In this document: one piece after another, positions 16,061 through 28,309 of the stretch
Layout of the letters: each line of letters starts with the position of its first letter
Numbering within the stretch: position 1 is the stretch's first letter
Origin: Hordeum vulgare subsp. vulgare
Taxonomy: Eukaryota > Streptophyta > Magnoliopsida > Poales > Poaceae
Length of the DNA: 64,000 nucleotides
Reading direction: 5' to 3'
NCBI RefSeq assembly: GCF_904849725.1
Contig: NC_058518.1
Coordinates: 508,449,225-508,513,224, forward strand
The notes under the pieces: model-generated
What the model was told of the DNA's origin: nothing
What the model saw: only the letters and a program-made list of their open reading frames with translations
Database searches by the model: none
Position numbers and translations under genes: made by a program

Positions 16061-17361
16061 TAGTAAGAACTGCACTATCCCAATTTGCTTTGGGCCCCTT
16101 GACTTCCTCCATCTACAATATTCATGTCAAAATTATAATATACTAATACTAGACATGAGTTATAAAATTGTTGGGCCTTTAAATGCAAGAGTGCAGCATG
16201 CAATAGATTTTTCCTTAAATCTAAAAGAAAAGGAAGTTTTTCCTCGACTGAGAACCAATTTGTGGAGTCTTACTAGCAGCCAGTAAGTTTTCAGTACTTG
16301 CATAAAACTAAGAAACTTCTTCGTAGTGCCTAACTTAGACTAGTAAGACGTCTCACTAACTTTGCTAGTTACAACGATTAACACGCTTTGTATGTATGGA
16401 ATTGATGATTGCTTGCAAAAGAAAGTAAACTGTTCAGACTGTAAGAATAGAGAATAAGTTGATCGAGATCGTGATAATGAGCAATTGAGAATCGGGATCC
16501 ATAACTTTACTAGTGATATCTCTCCAAAGAACATAGCATAGGTGTGGAACATATCTAATACTTTGTATTGCCGTGTCTTGGTAAAAATAGACACGTCATC
16601 AGCCAATAACTCATAAATAGTGTTTAGTTTATTTAAAATTTTGTAACATTTTTTGAAAAGACAGACATTAAAGAAAAGTAACTTTTGATAAAAAAAGAAG
16701 GAACAATAAAATGAAAAAGAAACCCGTACAAATAAGCAGGAAAAAAAGTGAACTTGAGCCGGTAAGGAACCTTATATTATGGAAAGTTTTCATAACCGGT
16801 ATCTGTAGAACGCTAAATAGGCCGGCCTACTTACGCCAGCTCTGTGCGGCAGGGCAATAGTTTGCCTGAAAAAACAGTTTATCGCACAGAGCGGCAAATA
16901 AGATTTTCCATTTGAAGCAAAGCCCTTTTGGAAATGCTCTTACCTCTCTACAGATTTTGTATTGGGCCCCCAGAATTCCGACCCGACCTATGAGCGACGG
17001 CAGGGCGCCCCCTATTTACTTGTTTTGTTTTTTTCTCCCGTTTTTTCTTGTTTAAATAATCCAAGATTTTGAAATAGTTCATTTTGAAATAAATATGTGG
17101 TTTGAAAAAGTTCGTGGATCCAAAAAATGTCCATGAATTCAAATAATGTTCGTGAATTTGGATATCAATGGACATTTTTTATCAGATGAACAAATTCTGA
17201 ATTTGATGAACATTTTTGAACTTGATAAACAAATCCTCAATTCAAGAACAATTTTTTTTTTGCTGGTCAAGAGCTGTACTGATTAAACTACAAGATCACA
17301 GTCTTTCCTGATACAATCAACTAGAAAAGCAGGGACATAATTAATCCACATGCAGCGTCTC
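16061..17361. repeat. Intergenic TE debris including a hairpin-type element end
   Basis: Around 16835-16912 are two GC-rich palindromic parts ('ctctgtgcggca' and 'cgcacagagcggcaaataag') followed by 'attttcc'. The same end style is seen at 20171-20908 and 24026-26200. Downstream, 17040-17260 consists of T-rich text with 'gaacatttttgaa'-type iterations common in DNA-transposon filler. No gene is visible. Confidence 0.4.
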
Positions 17362-20034
17362 CTAGAGGAAGTGGCTTGCTTGGGACAAAGGTGTTCTTGA
17401 ACTGGATGAAGAGTTGCCTGAACGATGAAAGTTGGCCTGAGTTCCACATGTTGAGGACCTGCGTCCTTGATCACCATATATAGCTTCCAACGCCTGTGCA
17501 CTAGCCGCCACCTCGATCATATACAGTATAAGGATTAATTTGGCCCGAAGCAACTTTCCTCCATTCTGACGCTGGCTGGCTTTTCATCATGTATTCACCG
17601 AGGACCTACCTGTACGATGTCACGCTCCATTTCCAGATCATTAGCTTCTCTAAGCAGGTACGTACTCATCATGTTTCACTTGTAATAACTTTTTTGCCAT
17701 ATCTTACCCAGGATATTAGGGGGGAAACTCTACATAGCTGAAATCAGCTAGAGAAAATTCAGAGAAAGAAAAAAACTGCAAATTCACACGGCTGAAATAT
17801 GAGCACTAACGAGAGATATACCACCTCTTCACAGGCCAGCTCATTTGCTTCAATTTTTTTTTTCCTTAGATTGCGCTCTTTACACAAATGCCAAGCAACT
17901 TAAACCACCGCTGCGATCATCTTCCTTGTCACTGGGTCTTTTATATCCCGGCCTGGGTAATTCTTAACATGATCAATCTCTTGGCATTATGGCCAGTTGA
18001 GGGCATGGAAGAAAAGCATATCATTTGTAAAGCTGCCAAAGGAAGATGTTCTACCAGGTGTCCACGTTCAGTTTCAGTTAGTATTATTCGGATGTGAGCA
18101 AGGACAATTTCCTATTAAATATTTAGGCATACCAATACATTATAGGAGATTAACGAATGCCGAATGAAAGCACGTCGAAGAACGTTTGCAAAAAAGACTT
18201 GCGAGTTGAAAAGGAAAATTGCTATTCCTGGAAGGAAGACTGGTTCTCGTTAATTCAGTACTAACTAATATGATACTATATATGATATCTTTCTTCCAAC
18301 TATCCAAAGAAATTTTACAAAGATTGGATTATTTCCGATCGAGATTCTTTTGGCAAGGGGATAGTGAAAAAAAGAAGTATCGACTGGTTAAATGGAATGT
18401 CGTATGCCGACCAAAGGACTAGGGAGGACTGGGGATCCATGACCTACAAGTCAAGAACTCAGCCTTCTTGGGTAAGTGCCTTTTTAAGTTACTTACGGAG
18501 GAATGAGTCTGGCAAACACTTCTTAAACAAAAATACATTGGCACAAAATCGTTATCACGGGTCCTATGAAAACCTGGTGACTCACATTTTTGGGTTGGCC
18601 TAATGACGAATAAGAAACACTACTTTCGCTTTGGGGTATTTAAGATTAATGATGGTTCGGAAATTAAATTCTAGGAGGACAAGTGGTTAGGGAATACCAT
18701 CCTCCGAGAGCAATATCCGGCACTGTACAATGTTGTGCGACAGAAAGGTGCTACGCTTGCTTCCGTTATGCAAGATTCGCCATCAGATGTGACGTTCAGA
18801 CGGGACTTAATTGGTACCAGACTACATTCTTGGAATGGCTTGTTGAGACGTCTGGCATCGGTTCAGCTGTCACAAGGTACCGATGAGTTCCGTTGGAATC
18901 TATGTGGGAATGGAAAATTCGCGGTGAATTCCATGTATAGGGCGTTGACACAGGCTGATGTGCCAGTCGATAATAACAAAAAATATGACGAATGAAGGTT
19001 CCACGAAAACTAAAGATATTTGCATGGTACCTTCGGAGAGGGGTCATATTAAGTAAAGATAACCTCATCAAACGAAACTGGCATAGCAACACGAAGTGTG
19101 TATTCTGTCCTTAAGAAGAGACAATAAAACACTTGTTCTTTGATTGCCAGTTCGTGCGGTCTATTTGGTCAGCTATCCAAATGAATTCCAACTTGTATCC
19201 ACCAACTTCAGTTGACAATGTTTTTGGCAACTGGTTATTTGGGATTGATACTAAGTTTAGAACTACTTTAAAAGTAGGAGCGCTTGCCGTTATATGGTCC
19301 TCTGGCTGAGTAGAAATAACAAGGTTTTTAATGATAAAAGTTCTTTCGTTTGCAAGTTATCTTTCAATGCAGAGGTATTCTCCGTTCGTGATCCACGTTA
19401 CAACGGACGGAGTTTCGTGACCTTTTTACGGAGGCTTCTGTTCGACTGAAGACAGTGGCGAGGGATATTTTTATCCCACATGGATGAGAGCGTTATCTCC
19501 GGATAGGCCCTCCTTAGGCAACGATGACTTACGTCTACATGATTGTACTACGTCTGTTGCTGATTTATTTTTAGATTATTCGGACTGTGGCTGTGTGCAT
19601 CATAGTTATGCAGAGGTCGGGTGTAATGCTTAAAACTTTTTAAGTAATAAAAGTCCTTTATAAAAAAAAGGTTAAAAATTATTGGTGGGCATCTTCTGGA
19701 CACTATAGCCCAAAAGTCCCGTTTATTCGGCCTGTTTTTCTGTTTATTTGCAGCTATTAAATTTCTTTTATCAGCAGTTTAGAGTAAGCTCGACGCGCAT
19801 GAGGCAATCTACTGGCAAATACAAGTGATATGTTCATAAACACAGCTCGACCCACGCTTTGCACTGTGAGCTCCATCAGTTATCACTGAATTACCTTACA
19901 GCATGAACATTCCCTCGCTTCTCTGCTTGTGCTGCAAAGTTGAGAAATTCTGCATTAATACCGGCATCTAATACATCACCGATCAAAGTGTGCCTGGGCT
20001 GGACTGGGCAGAGTTCAATTTCTGCATATCTAAC
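17362..20034 (-). pseudogene. 3'-terminal exons of an unidentified gene, LINE in intron
   Basis: Three minus-strand exons fit together in phase: about 20034-19895 (start uncertain), 17649-17610 and 17511-17362. The first ends ...GNVHAV plus two bases (donor GTAATT). The second supplies the third base of Arg and reads EANDLEMERDIVQ (donor GTAGGT). The third continues VAASAQALEAIYGDQG, has a Ser-rich tail (SGNSSSSSRTPLSQ), and ends HFL then TAG at 17364-17362. The first piece reads TLIGDVLDAGINAEFLNF. I do not recognise the family. The 2.2 kb intron between the first two exons holds an antisense LINE. Exons further upstream were not found; that side is TE sequence from 20171, so this is a fragment, or a gene whose earlier exons lie far away. 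The phase agreement is the main support. Confidence 0.5.
17990..19668 (+). mobile_element. 5'-truncated LINE, RT C-terminus and zf-RVT region
   Basis: Plus-strand fragments read like the end of an L1-type plant ORF2. They include KYLGIPIHYRRL (near 18120), FFWQGDSEKKKYRLVKWNVVC (split by stops), GGLGIHDLQVKN, FRRDLIGTRLHSW, KIFAWYLRRGVI and a cysteine/histidine zf-RVT remnant (CVFCP...IKHLFFDC). Multiple stops and frameshifts break it. It ends at an A run near 19660-19668. The upstream truncation is around 17990, past the catalytic YADD motif. A target duplication was not found. It is antisense within an intron of the fragment at 17362-20034. Confidence 0.85.
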
Positions 20035-20170
20035 CTGATAGCATCCTATATGTGGCCCTTCCCGTTGACATGTATTTTTTTTTATACACGTTGACATCTA
20101 ACTAAATAATCTGTTGCATTGTTTGTCTATCTTGATGTTTATTTGTTTCTACTCACTTACAAGACCCGGA

Positions 20171-20908
20171 GGTCCTATTTGACGTGTTCTGTCGCGACGC
20201 ATACAGCAAGCCCCGAATGGGCCGGCCCATTAGCATGCTCGCGCGTTCGCCCCCGCTCCTACTGTGTCACAACGAAAAAAAATCAGAATAACAAGCTCTC
20301 TCCCCAGGAATCTCTTACTACAGGGCCAGCCCATCTTCGGCTCGCCCCCAACTGGGCCGGCCAAGCTTACTTTCTTGTTTGAAAAAAGCCAATAATTGTT
20401 TTTCAATATATTTTAAATTTTGAAACATTTTTGCAAATTCCGAACCATTTTTTCAAATTCCGGAACATTACTTCAAATTTCGGAAACATTTCTTTGAAAA
20501 TCCGAAACGTCTTGATAAAAATTCCATAACATTTTTCCAAATTTCGGTACATTTTTTCTTAAAAATCCGAAACATTTTGATAAACATTCCAGAATTATTT
20601 TTCAAATTCAAGAACAAATTCCCAAATGCGGAACATTTTATAAATTCCGGAACATTTTTCAAATTCCGAAACATTTTTTAAATTCCAGAACATTTTTTGA
20701 AATTCCATTTTTTTTAAACAGAACTAGGAAAAAAAGAAACAAAAAATAAAACGAAAAAAGGAAAACCCGGTTCGGGGAATCTTCTGGAATTTCCGTTGGA
20801 AACCTCTAAAAGGTATCATTAATGGCCGGCCCAAACCCCGTTACTCGCTCGCACCTCGTGTGCGAAAGGTCAACAATCTGCTGCAGAATGCGGCAGATAG
20901 GATTTTCC
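20171..20908. mobile_element. Small inverted-repeat DNA element with hairpin-like ends
   Basis: The left end 'ggtcctatttgacgtgttctg' leads into 'gaatgggccggcccatt'. The reverse complement of the right end reads 'aaaatcctatctgccgcattc' and leads into 'tttgggccggccatt'. The ends share the sequence and the self-complementary design of the larger element at 24026-26200. Between them, 20395-20710 is a run of degenerate 'tttcaaattccggaacattt' iterations. No coding capacity. Superfamily not assigned (a Mutator-like or other TIR type is possible). Confidence 0.5.
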
Positions 20909-21999
20909 ACAAGACCCAGGCGAGAAGCGCCCCTCGCCTGAGAACGCGCCCGACTGGGCGGCCCATTTATGCGAAACTGACAGCAAACACACGCAAAATC
21001 CGTGGAAAAATCAGTGACGCAAGTGGCGGAATTCTAACCACTGACCTCTTGTCTACGCATAAAAGCAACAAGCTACTGGACCAGACAGCACACCATGACA
21101 AAAAAAGTAGTGAGAACTTTGAAGAACTAATGAAAGTGGTGTAACTGAACATTACTTAAAACGTTGCAAACAATTTTTCAAATTTTGAACATCTTTTAGG
21201 AAATTACGAATAATGTTTAGTTTACATGAGCAGTTTTTGAAATTTCTCATTTTTTTTACAAATTATGAACAAACAATAAAACTCCCTATTTTTCGAATTT
21301 AAATAGAGCTTAAAAATGAGAACATCTTTTGAAATTTTTGAACAATTTCTGTGATATACATTTTCTTACAATCCATAAGATTTTTCGAATTGTTGAACAC
21401 AATTTTTGAAAACACGGAAGTTTTTTGAAAATTCCAAATCATTTTTGGAATCTCTTTTTTTTAATTGGTGGACAAACTAGCATTAATGTTATGACTCAAA
21501 AAAAGGTATGTCTCATTTGTATACAACTATGAGATTTTGAAAAATGGTGGGGAACTAACTCAATGGATTGGTAACTAAGAATCATATAAATGGTGGTTTA
21601 AAAAAGACACATTAAAACTTAGGTCCCTCCAACTCGGTTGCATATCTTTCAAAATATGGATCGAATATAGGCTTGCAACTAGGACATTTCAGGAAAAAAA
21701 GGATTGGGACCAAAAAGTAAAAAATCAAAATTTTGAGCGTCGAAAAAGAACAAAAGATGGACTAGTAATTCCGAGGGTTGGGACCCACATTTTGCATATT
21801 GAAGATATACTTGTACCTCGGATAAAAATTGGTCTCTCACCCTAGTTGGAAGTTGATTTGAATTTGTAACTATGACATAAATATTTTGAAGCCCAATTAC
21901 AAGACGGTAATGGACTTCGAACAGGGGCGCAGAATAAAAAAGATGACCTACTCACACAAATAAGGGTGGCAAAAAAAACCCGGTTGCAAATACAGGGTG
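20909..21999. other. AT-rich TE filler, no gene
   Basis: Text such as 'aatttttgaac' and 'ttttgaaaattcc' recurs. A stretch at 21010-21050 resembles the tRNA-like motif found inside several Triticeae DNA elements. The frame at 20860-21144 has no recognisable domain. Confidence 0.4.
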
Positions 22000-23240
22000 G
22001 GTTTGCAACTAGGAGTGGAGAACAAAAAAAGAGGGGAGAACAAAAAAAGTGTCGGCGCTAGTAATAAGTCGAGGGTGGTCTTGCAAACTAAGGAGACAAA
22101 AAAGACCTCGTGCCCATTTGTTAGTTGAGGGTGGACTTGCAATTAGGATGAAAAGCAAAGCACAAGCTCTAGTTGCGAGTCAAGGGTGGGCTTGCAATTC
22201 GGATAACTACGAGCCCAGTTACGAGTCGTTGATGAACTTGCAACTCGCACAACTAAGAAACTACGAGCCTAGTTGGGAGTGAAGGGTCGACTTGCAATTG
22301 GAATGAAACAAGCTATGGGTCAATTTGCGAGTGAAAAGGTGGACTTGCAACTGGGATAAAAAACAAAACACATGCTCCGGTTGCGAGTAGAGGGTGGGCT
22401 TGCAACTCATACAACTATAAAACTACGAGCCGAGTTGCGAGTTGAGGATGGACTTGCAACTCGGATAACTACGAAACTACGAGCCTAGTTGTGAGTCAAG
22501 GATCGACTTGCAACTCGGCCAAAATAAAGTATGGGACCAATTATGAATCAAGGGTGGACTTACAACTATGATGAAAAACAAAACATATGCTCCAGTTGCG
22601 AGTAGAAGATGGGGTTGCAACTCAGACAACTATGAGCCCAATTGCGAGTCCCTGCTGAACTTGCAACTGGGACAACTACGATACTACGAGCCCAGTTGTG
22701 AGTCGAGGCTCAACTTGCAATTGGGACGAAACAAGCTATGAGGCAAGTTGTGAGTGAAAAGCTGGACTTGTAACTTGGATGATAAACAAAACACATGATC
22801 GAGTTGCGAGTGAAGGGTGGGCTTGCAACTTGGACGACTACAAGTCCAATTGTGAGTCGATGATGAACTTGCAACTAGAATAAATATAAAATTATGAGCC
22901 GAGTTGCGAGTCAAGTGTCGACTTGCAACTGGGCTAAAATGAACTATGGACCGAATTGCGACTCAAAGGTGGATTGCAACTATGATGAAAAACAAAACAT
23001 AGGCTTCAGTTGCGAATCGAGGATGGGCTTGCAACTCACACAACTAGGTGCCCAGTTGCGAGTCGAATGTAGACTTGTAGTTGGGACAACTACGAAATTA
23101 CGAGTCATTGTGAGTTAAGGGTTGACTTGCAATTGGGATGAAAATCAAAATAAAGGGTGCAATTGTGAATTCAGGGTGGGCTTGCAACTTGAACAACAGT
23201 CGCAAGTCGAGAAAGACTTGCAACGAGGACAACTACGAAA
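22000..23240 (+). repeat. Tandem array of ~52 bp monomers in a four-monomer order
   Basis: About 24 copies of a ~52 bp monomer containing 'gacttgcaact' and 'agttgcgagt' run head to tail. The monomers are of four kinds in repeating order: one with 'gaaacaagctatg' or 'aaaatgaactatgg'; one with 'gatgaaaaacaaaacata'; a shorter one with 'caactacgagccca'; and one with 'caactacgaaactacgagcc'. The first kind recurs at 22288, 22504, 22711, 22919 and 23123, giving steps of 216, 207, 208 and 204 bases. No coding function is likely. Such arrays occur inside some grass DNA transposons; here no element ends could be assigned. Confidence 0.85.
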
Positions 23241-24025
23241 CTACGAGCCCATATAAATTTTAAACTATTCAAAATTTTGAATAAATGTTGACAAAATTGA
23301 ACAATGTTCGTCAAACACCCCAAACCATAAATATGGGTGGTGTCCTTTTGCAAAAAAAAAATGGGGTTACATGCGCTCCTCTAGCTACCTGGTTGAACCA
23401 AAAATAATGAACAAAAAATAGATGGCCCTAAAACAGCTACAACCTATGAATTAAACTCAATGCACAAAACATAAAACGACACACTAAAAATAGTACTATC
23501 AGACCTCATTGCTTCACAAGGAACGAGCAGAACACAAGACATATCAAGAGTAGATGTAACTAGGTCGAGGTTGAGAGAAAATCATGTGTCGAGGGTGGAC
23601 ATACAACTGGATTGGGGAGGCCGGGGCAAATTTCTTCGTCAATAATGCACATGCAACTGAATTAGGGGTTGAGACAACTGCACATGTAGTGTAAAAAATA
23701 TTCAAGAATTTAAAATGAAAAACCGCACACTACCTTAGAAAACACACACAAGAAAAGATGCAAAACCTCGTGGTTTATCATTTCTTCGTCATGTGGACAA
23801 GCCGGATCTAAAGGTGTGTTTGGTTCACGAACCATGTGGAATGGAATTTCATGGTTACATTCCACCGGAACCAAGTGAACTCCCCTTCGTACTCACATCA
23901 CACTGAAGACAGATCAGAGTTGCGTGCCCAGGATCAAGCAAAAGGCCTTTAACAAACGCCTTGATTGTTCTCTAGTTCCAATTTTTTTTAACATCTCTCT
24001 ATTTCCAATTAGTACAAAATTCAGG
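23241..24025. other. Intergenic, no gene seen
   Basis: Diverged echoes of the preceding array continue to about 23690. A segment starting 'ggtgtgtttggttcacg' (23813) has the look of a MITE start, but I found no matching inverted end. Confidence 0.4.
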
Positions 24026-26200
24026 AAAATCCTATTTGACGCATTCTGCGTCAAATAGTCGGGGCTCCGCACCTCCCCAGAAGACTTGGACCGACCCAGT
24101 TTCGGTTGTCACCTTCTAAGCGGTTTCTCGTACCTTTTTTTTCATTTTTCTTTTTGTGTTTCCTTTTTAAGGTTATTTTTAAAACTAAGTTCATGTTTGA
24201 AAATTGTTCTTCAAATTTAAAAAAAATCTCGATTTTATAAAAAAGTTCTAAATTTCAAATAATTGCAGTTTTCTAAAAAGTCATAATTTTAAAACATGTT
24301 CTAGATTTTTCTAAATGTTCAACATTTTCAGAAAAATGTTCGCGATTTTGCAAAAAACTCATTTATCAATAAATGTATTTGTTTTCGTTCTCATGTTTTC
24401 CTTCACTTTTTTCTTTGTTCCTTTTCCTATTTTTTGTTTGACATTTCCTATTTTTTTGGAATTTAAAAAATAGTTCTCATGTTCAAAATGTTGTTCACAA
24501 TTTATATTTGAATGTTCGTGCTACAAAATAATCTGGAATTTTAAAAAATGTTCTTGCTTTGGAAATATGTTCATTTTTAGAAAAATGGTCGTGTTTGAAA
24601 AGTTGTTCTCGTATTCAAAAAACTGCTAGATTTTTCAAAAAAAACTTCATTTTTTTCATAAATTGGTCATAATTTCAAAAATAATTCGTGTTTTCTCATT
24701 TTTATAAACAATGTTGCTGTTATACAAAAAAAGTTTCTCTTTTTTCAAAATTTGTTTGCAAACTGAAAACTTATTCAGATTTTGTTAACAAATTCTAAAA
24801 ATATTCATGATTTGTAAATGTTTGGGTATTTTAACAATGTTCTCCATTTTAATTTTTTTTATATTCTCAAATAACGTACCCAAGTTAAGAAAACTGGTCG
24901 TGTTTCAAAAAGTGTACATAAGTTAAAAAAAGTTTCCGCTTCAATTTTTTTTACAAATTTCAATTTTTTTTGTTTTTTCATAAATTGGTCACAATTTTAA
25001 GAAATGTTCTTATCTTCATATTTTTATAAATAATGTATCTATTTAACGAAAAATGTCATTTTTTAAATAATTTTTCATAGATTGACTACTTGTTCAAATT
25101 TTGTTCGCCAATTCTTTAACTGTTCATGATTTGAAAATGTTCAGGAATTTTAGAAATTATTCTTAATACTGAAATAATGTTTGCATTTTCAAAAAATGTA
25201 CTGAAATTATCATTTTCGTGTTTAAAAAATATTCCCTTTTTCATAATTCGGTCACAATTTTCAGAATGTTTTCTTGTTTTCGCATTTTTTTTAAAAAGGC
25301 TCATGTTTTACGAAAAATGTATATCTTTTTTAAAATTTGTTCACAAATTAAAAAGTTATTGAAATATTTTTACTGATTCTATAAATCTTCATGTATCAAA
25401 ATTGTTTGGGAATTTATAAAATGTTCTTCATTTTTGAAAAAAGAATGTTTGCCTTTCCAAAAATGTACGCAAGCTCAAAAATTATTCCTATATCAGAAAG
25501 TGTACATAAGTTGAAAACATCTTCCCTCTTTAAAGATTGTTTACAAATTAAAAAAATGTTCTTTTCTTAATTATATTATTCTAAGTTTTTAAAATTCTCC
25601 TGTTTGCAAATTTGTTTTTCTTTTTAATTTGTTAAGAAATTAAGAAATATTTCCATTTTTTTTAGAAATAGAAAAGCTGTTTAGTTTGCAGAAATTCAAA
25701 AAATATCAAAATAGTTTTAGGGAAAAGGGAATGATAAACACAAAAGAAAATAAAGAATAAGAGAAAAAAAGAAATGGTAGCGGCGAGTTGTCGGACAAAC
25801 ACACAAGAGAGGCGAGGCGACGGATTTTAACGGGCTGGCCCAGTAGCGCTTTTCATAGATCCCGGTTTTGGGAAGGTTGCCATCCTTTTTTCCGGTTTTG
25901 GAAACTTTAGATGGTTTCAAAATATTTTTTGAAAATCTAGAACATTTTTGAAAAAAAATAGAAAAGAAAAAACAAGAAAAAATAAAAAATAAATAAAAAA
26001 CCACTTCAGAAAATCTTTTAGAAGTTTTCCAAAACCAGAAAAAACCTACTGGAAACCTTTAGCAGGTTTCCAAAACCAGCAAAACTGCATGGAGATGTTC
26101 CACTGGAATGGGCCGACCCAGTTAGAAGGATCGCTCGATCTCCCCTGTGCGGAGCCTGGACTACTTGCCGCAAAATGCGGCAAATAGTAGATTCCTTATG
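24026..26200. mobile_element. Inverted-repeat element with palindromic ends, 2.2 kb
   Basis: The left end includes 'tatttgacgcattctgcgtca' and runs into 'ggggctccgcac'. The reverse complement of the right end includes 'tatttgccgcattttgcggca' and runs into 'caggctccgcac'. About 45 bases are alignable, and each end can fold on itself (TTTGACGCA/TGCGTCAAA). The interior is T-rich text with repeated 'aaatgttc' and 'ttttcaaaa' iterations and no transposase. Another possible end lies near 25800-25860, so the element may be composite. Target duplication not established. Confidence 0.55.
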
Positions 26201-27609
26201 TTAAACCTTCATCATTTCTGAACATTTTCACCCCATATCCAAAAGGGAATAATTGATCATAGTTAACATCTCCAACAATTATAGGTAGTTGACGAGCAGT
26301 CCTAAACCACGTTACATTCAATGTGCGCAATCACTAATTCCCATGCCCTCATGTAGCCAGGTAACAACTAGAAGATTTATTTTTTCCAGAACTTGTGGCT
26401 CAAGGCCCTTGTTAGAAATTACCCCTTTCGACCTCGTTTTGTAGAAAGGGATTAGGATGGTTTTGATGGGATTATTCCTGCATGGGCCAAAAACCTCTGA
26501 AATCCATGCGAGGCCATTTGGTGGATAGGGTTTCTCCGGGCTAGCGACCATCGATCCACGAAAACCTTTCCAAGCCACGCGATTCATAGCCCTTGAGTGA
26601 CTCGCGCATTTGGGAGGAGACGACGCTAATCGCCGTACTCTACGCGTTGCCGCCTGACCCCTCCTCAACACGCCATCGCCCGATGCCGTGTTACCAAGGC
26701 AAATGTTTGAAACTGGTCACCGAAAGGCGGTAACACACTCTTTGCATATGACAATTGTGCATTAGTGTGATGCAAGGGAAATATTTCAATTTTAGCCCCT
26801 TAACCAGCTCAAGCAATCTAGACAAGAGCAGCTGGCGGCGAGCGAGACGAAAACGATGATCGCTACGTCGCGAGGACGACGAGAGTACCAAAACGACAAG
26901 AGCGGAAAACTGCCACAAGTTTTCTGGAAGGGCTACTTCTAGCTTATTGCATGATATATGCACCACTCACCTTTGTGTCCACGCATATGGGGCTTGCCCT
27001 GTAACGGCAAAGTGACTATTTTCTTTTACATGAAGTGCCTTTATCGCAAAATTTCTTTCATATTTTTATTTATTTTGATTTTCTTTTCTTTTCATTCTTC
27101 CTTTTTTTTCTTACATTATTTGGTTTTCTTTGGTTATTTTCCTATTTTTCTTTGGTTCTTTATTTTTTTATTTTTCTTTTTTAATTCATGTATTCCTTTT
27201 CCATACACATTGTAAACTTTTCATATACACACGTATAAATATTTTATTATATGTGCTTAAATTTTTAATACAAGGTGACCATTTTTCGAATACACGTTAA
27301 ACATTTTCCCAATGGTAAAATTTATTTTCTAAAGTTATGTGAAGAATTGTTTTATATTGTACAAATAGTTTTGTAAATACATGTTTGAACATTTTTTCAA
27401 ATACACATGACCAATTTTTTGAATGCCATTTTTACATTGTATATTTCATAAAAAATATATTTTTGAAGCCCTGTATATTATTTTAGAATTCAGCTAGTTT
27501 TTTATTATACCAAAAAAGATTACATTGTACAAAAGTCCTTAAAATGTCTTGAACATTTTGCCAATCGCGTGAACATTTAATTAATGTAACCAAGTTTTTG
27601 GAATCTTTT
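26201..27609. other. Intergenic, no convincing gene
   Basis: Two minus-strand frames (26318-26671, 117 aa and 26691-26966, 91 aa) show no domain I know. From 27050 to 27480 the sequence is T-rich low complexity, producing Phe-rich frames that should be ignored. Confidence 0.4.
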
Positions 27610-27866
27610 CCCGGAGAAGAAACACTAACGGTATCTGAGGAATAAGCATGGTTAACTATGTGGCAGCAACCACAATAAGACAGGAAATGCAAGCGTTATC
27701 CGAAATGATTGGGTGTAAAGCGTTTGTAGGTGGCTTTTCAAGTGCGCCGTCAAATTCCGGGGCTCAACCATAGACATGCGGTGGACACTACCAAACTGGA
27801 GTACGGTAGGGTTGGAGGGAATTATGATGGAGCGGTGAAAGGCATTGGGATAGGGAAGAAACAATC
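27610..27866 (+). rRNA. Decayed nuclear copy of plastid 16S rRNA (NUPT)
   Basis: The stretch aligns by eye with the conserved 530-loop to ~700 region of plastid 16S rRNA. It contains 'acggtatctgaggaataagc', 'aatgcaagcgttatccgaa', 'attgggtgtaaagcgt', 'gtaggtggcttttcaagt', 'ctggagtacggtaggg' and 'ggagcggtgaaaggcatt'. Differences are mostly transitions, as expected of methylated, non-selected nuclear DNA. The 530-loop core reads 'gtggcagcaaccacaataag', so the ribosomal function is lost. The spacing fits the plastid rather than the mitochondrial 18S gene, which differs here. It is not a functional rRNA gene. Confidence 0.88.
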
Positions 27867-28309
27867 ATTATTTAAATATTGCATTGACAATTGCTGTACA
27901 CTGCATGATTATTTTTGAAATTGCATAAAATATTAAGTAATGTGTGTAAATGATGTAAATATATACAGTTAGAACATTTAAATAAAAAATTGCATAAAAT
28001 ATTAAGTAATGAAGGAAATGATCGTAGTCCCTGGGTAACAAAAGGAATCGAGGGAATGTGTTTTATTCGGGTGGGGTGGGCTGGGCCTGTTGGTGGACAA
28101 TAATCCGGAGACCAAAATTAATCTGTACCCCTGTGTCTCTCTCTAATTTTAATTTGTTTGTTGGATCCACAATCTGTTTGGGAGACAAAAAATCGGGGCG
28201 TGGTTTTGGCGGAGTCCTGATTCGTGCGATAAACACCGACGCAGATTGCGAGACCGAGGATGAGAGGGGATCGAAACAAGAAGGAGAAGTAGAAGTAAAA
28301 GAAGAAGCC

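Noticed and set aside
17590..17656. Plus-strand mini-exon reading MYSPRTYLYDV up to a CAG|GTACGTAC donor
   Set aside because: The minus-strand reading of the same bases joins in phase with exons on both sides, whereas the plus reading has no partner exon.
22000..23240. Regularly spaced repeats, considered as a CRISPR array
   Set aside because: Repeats are contiguous, diverged monomers without unique spacers, in a plant nuclear context with no cas genes.
26318..26671. 117-codon minus-strand frame
   Set aside because: No domain, no supporting splice sites or neighbouring exons; left as intergenic.
27652..27918. Two overlapping frames (70 and 62 codons)
   Set aside because: Explained by the decayed plastid 16S rRNA copy.
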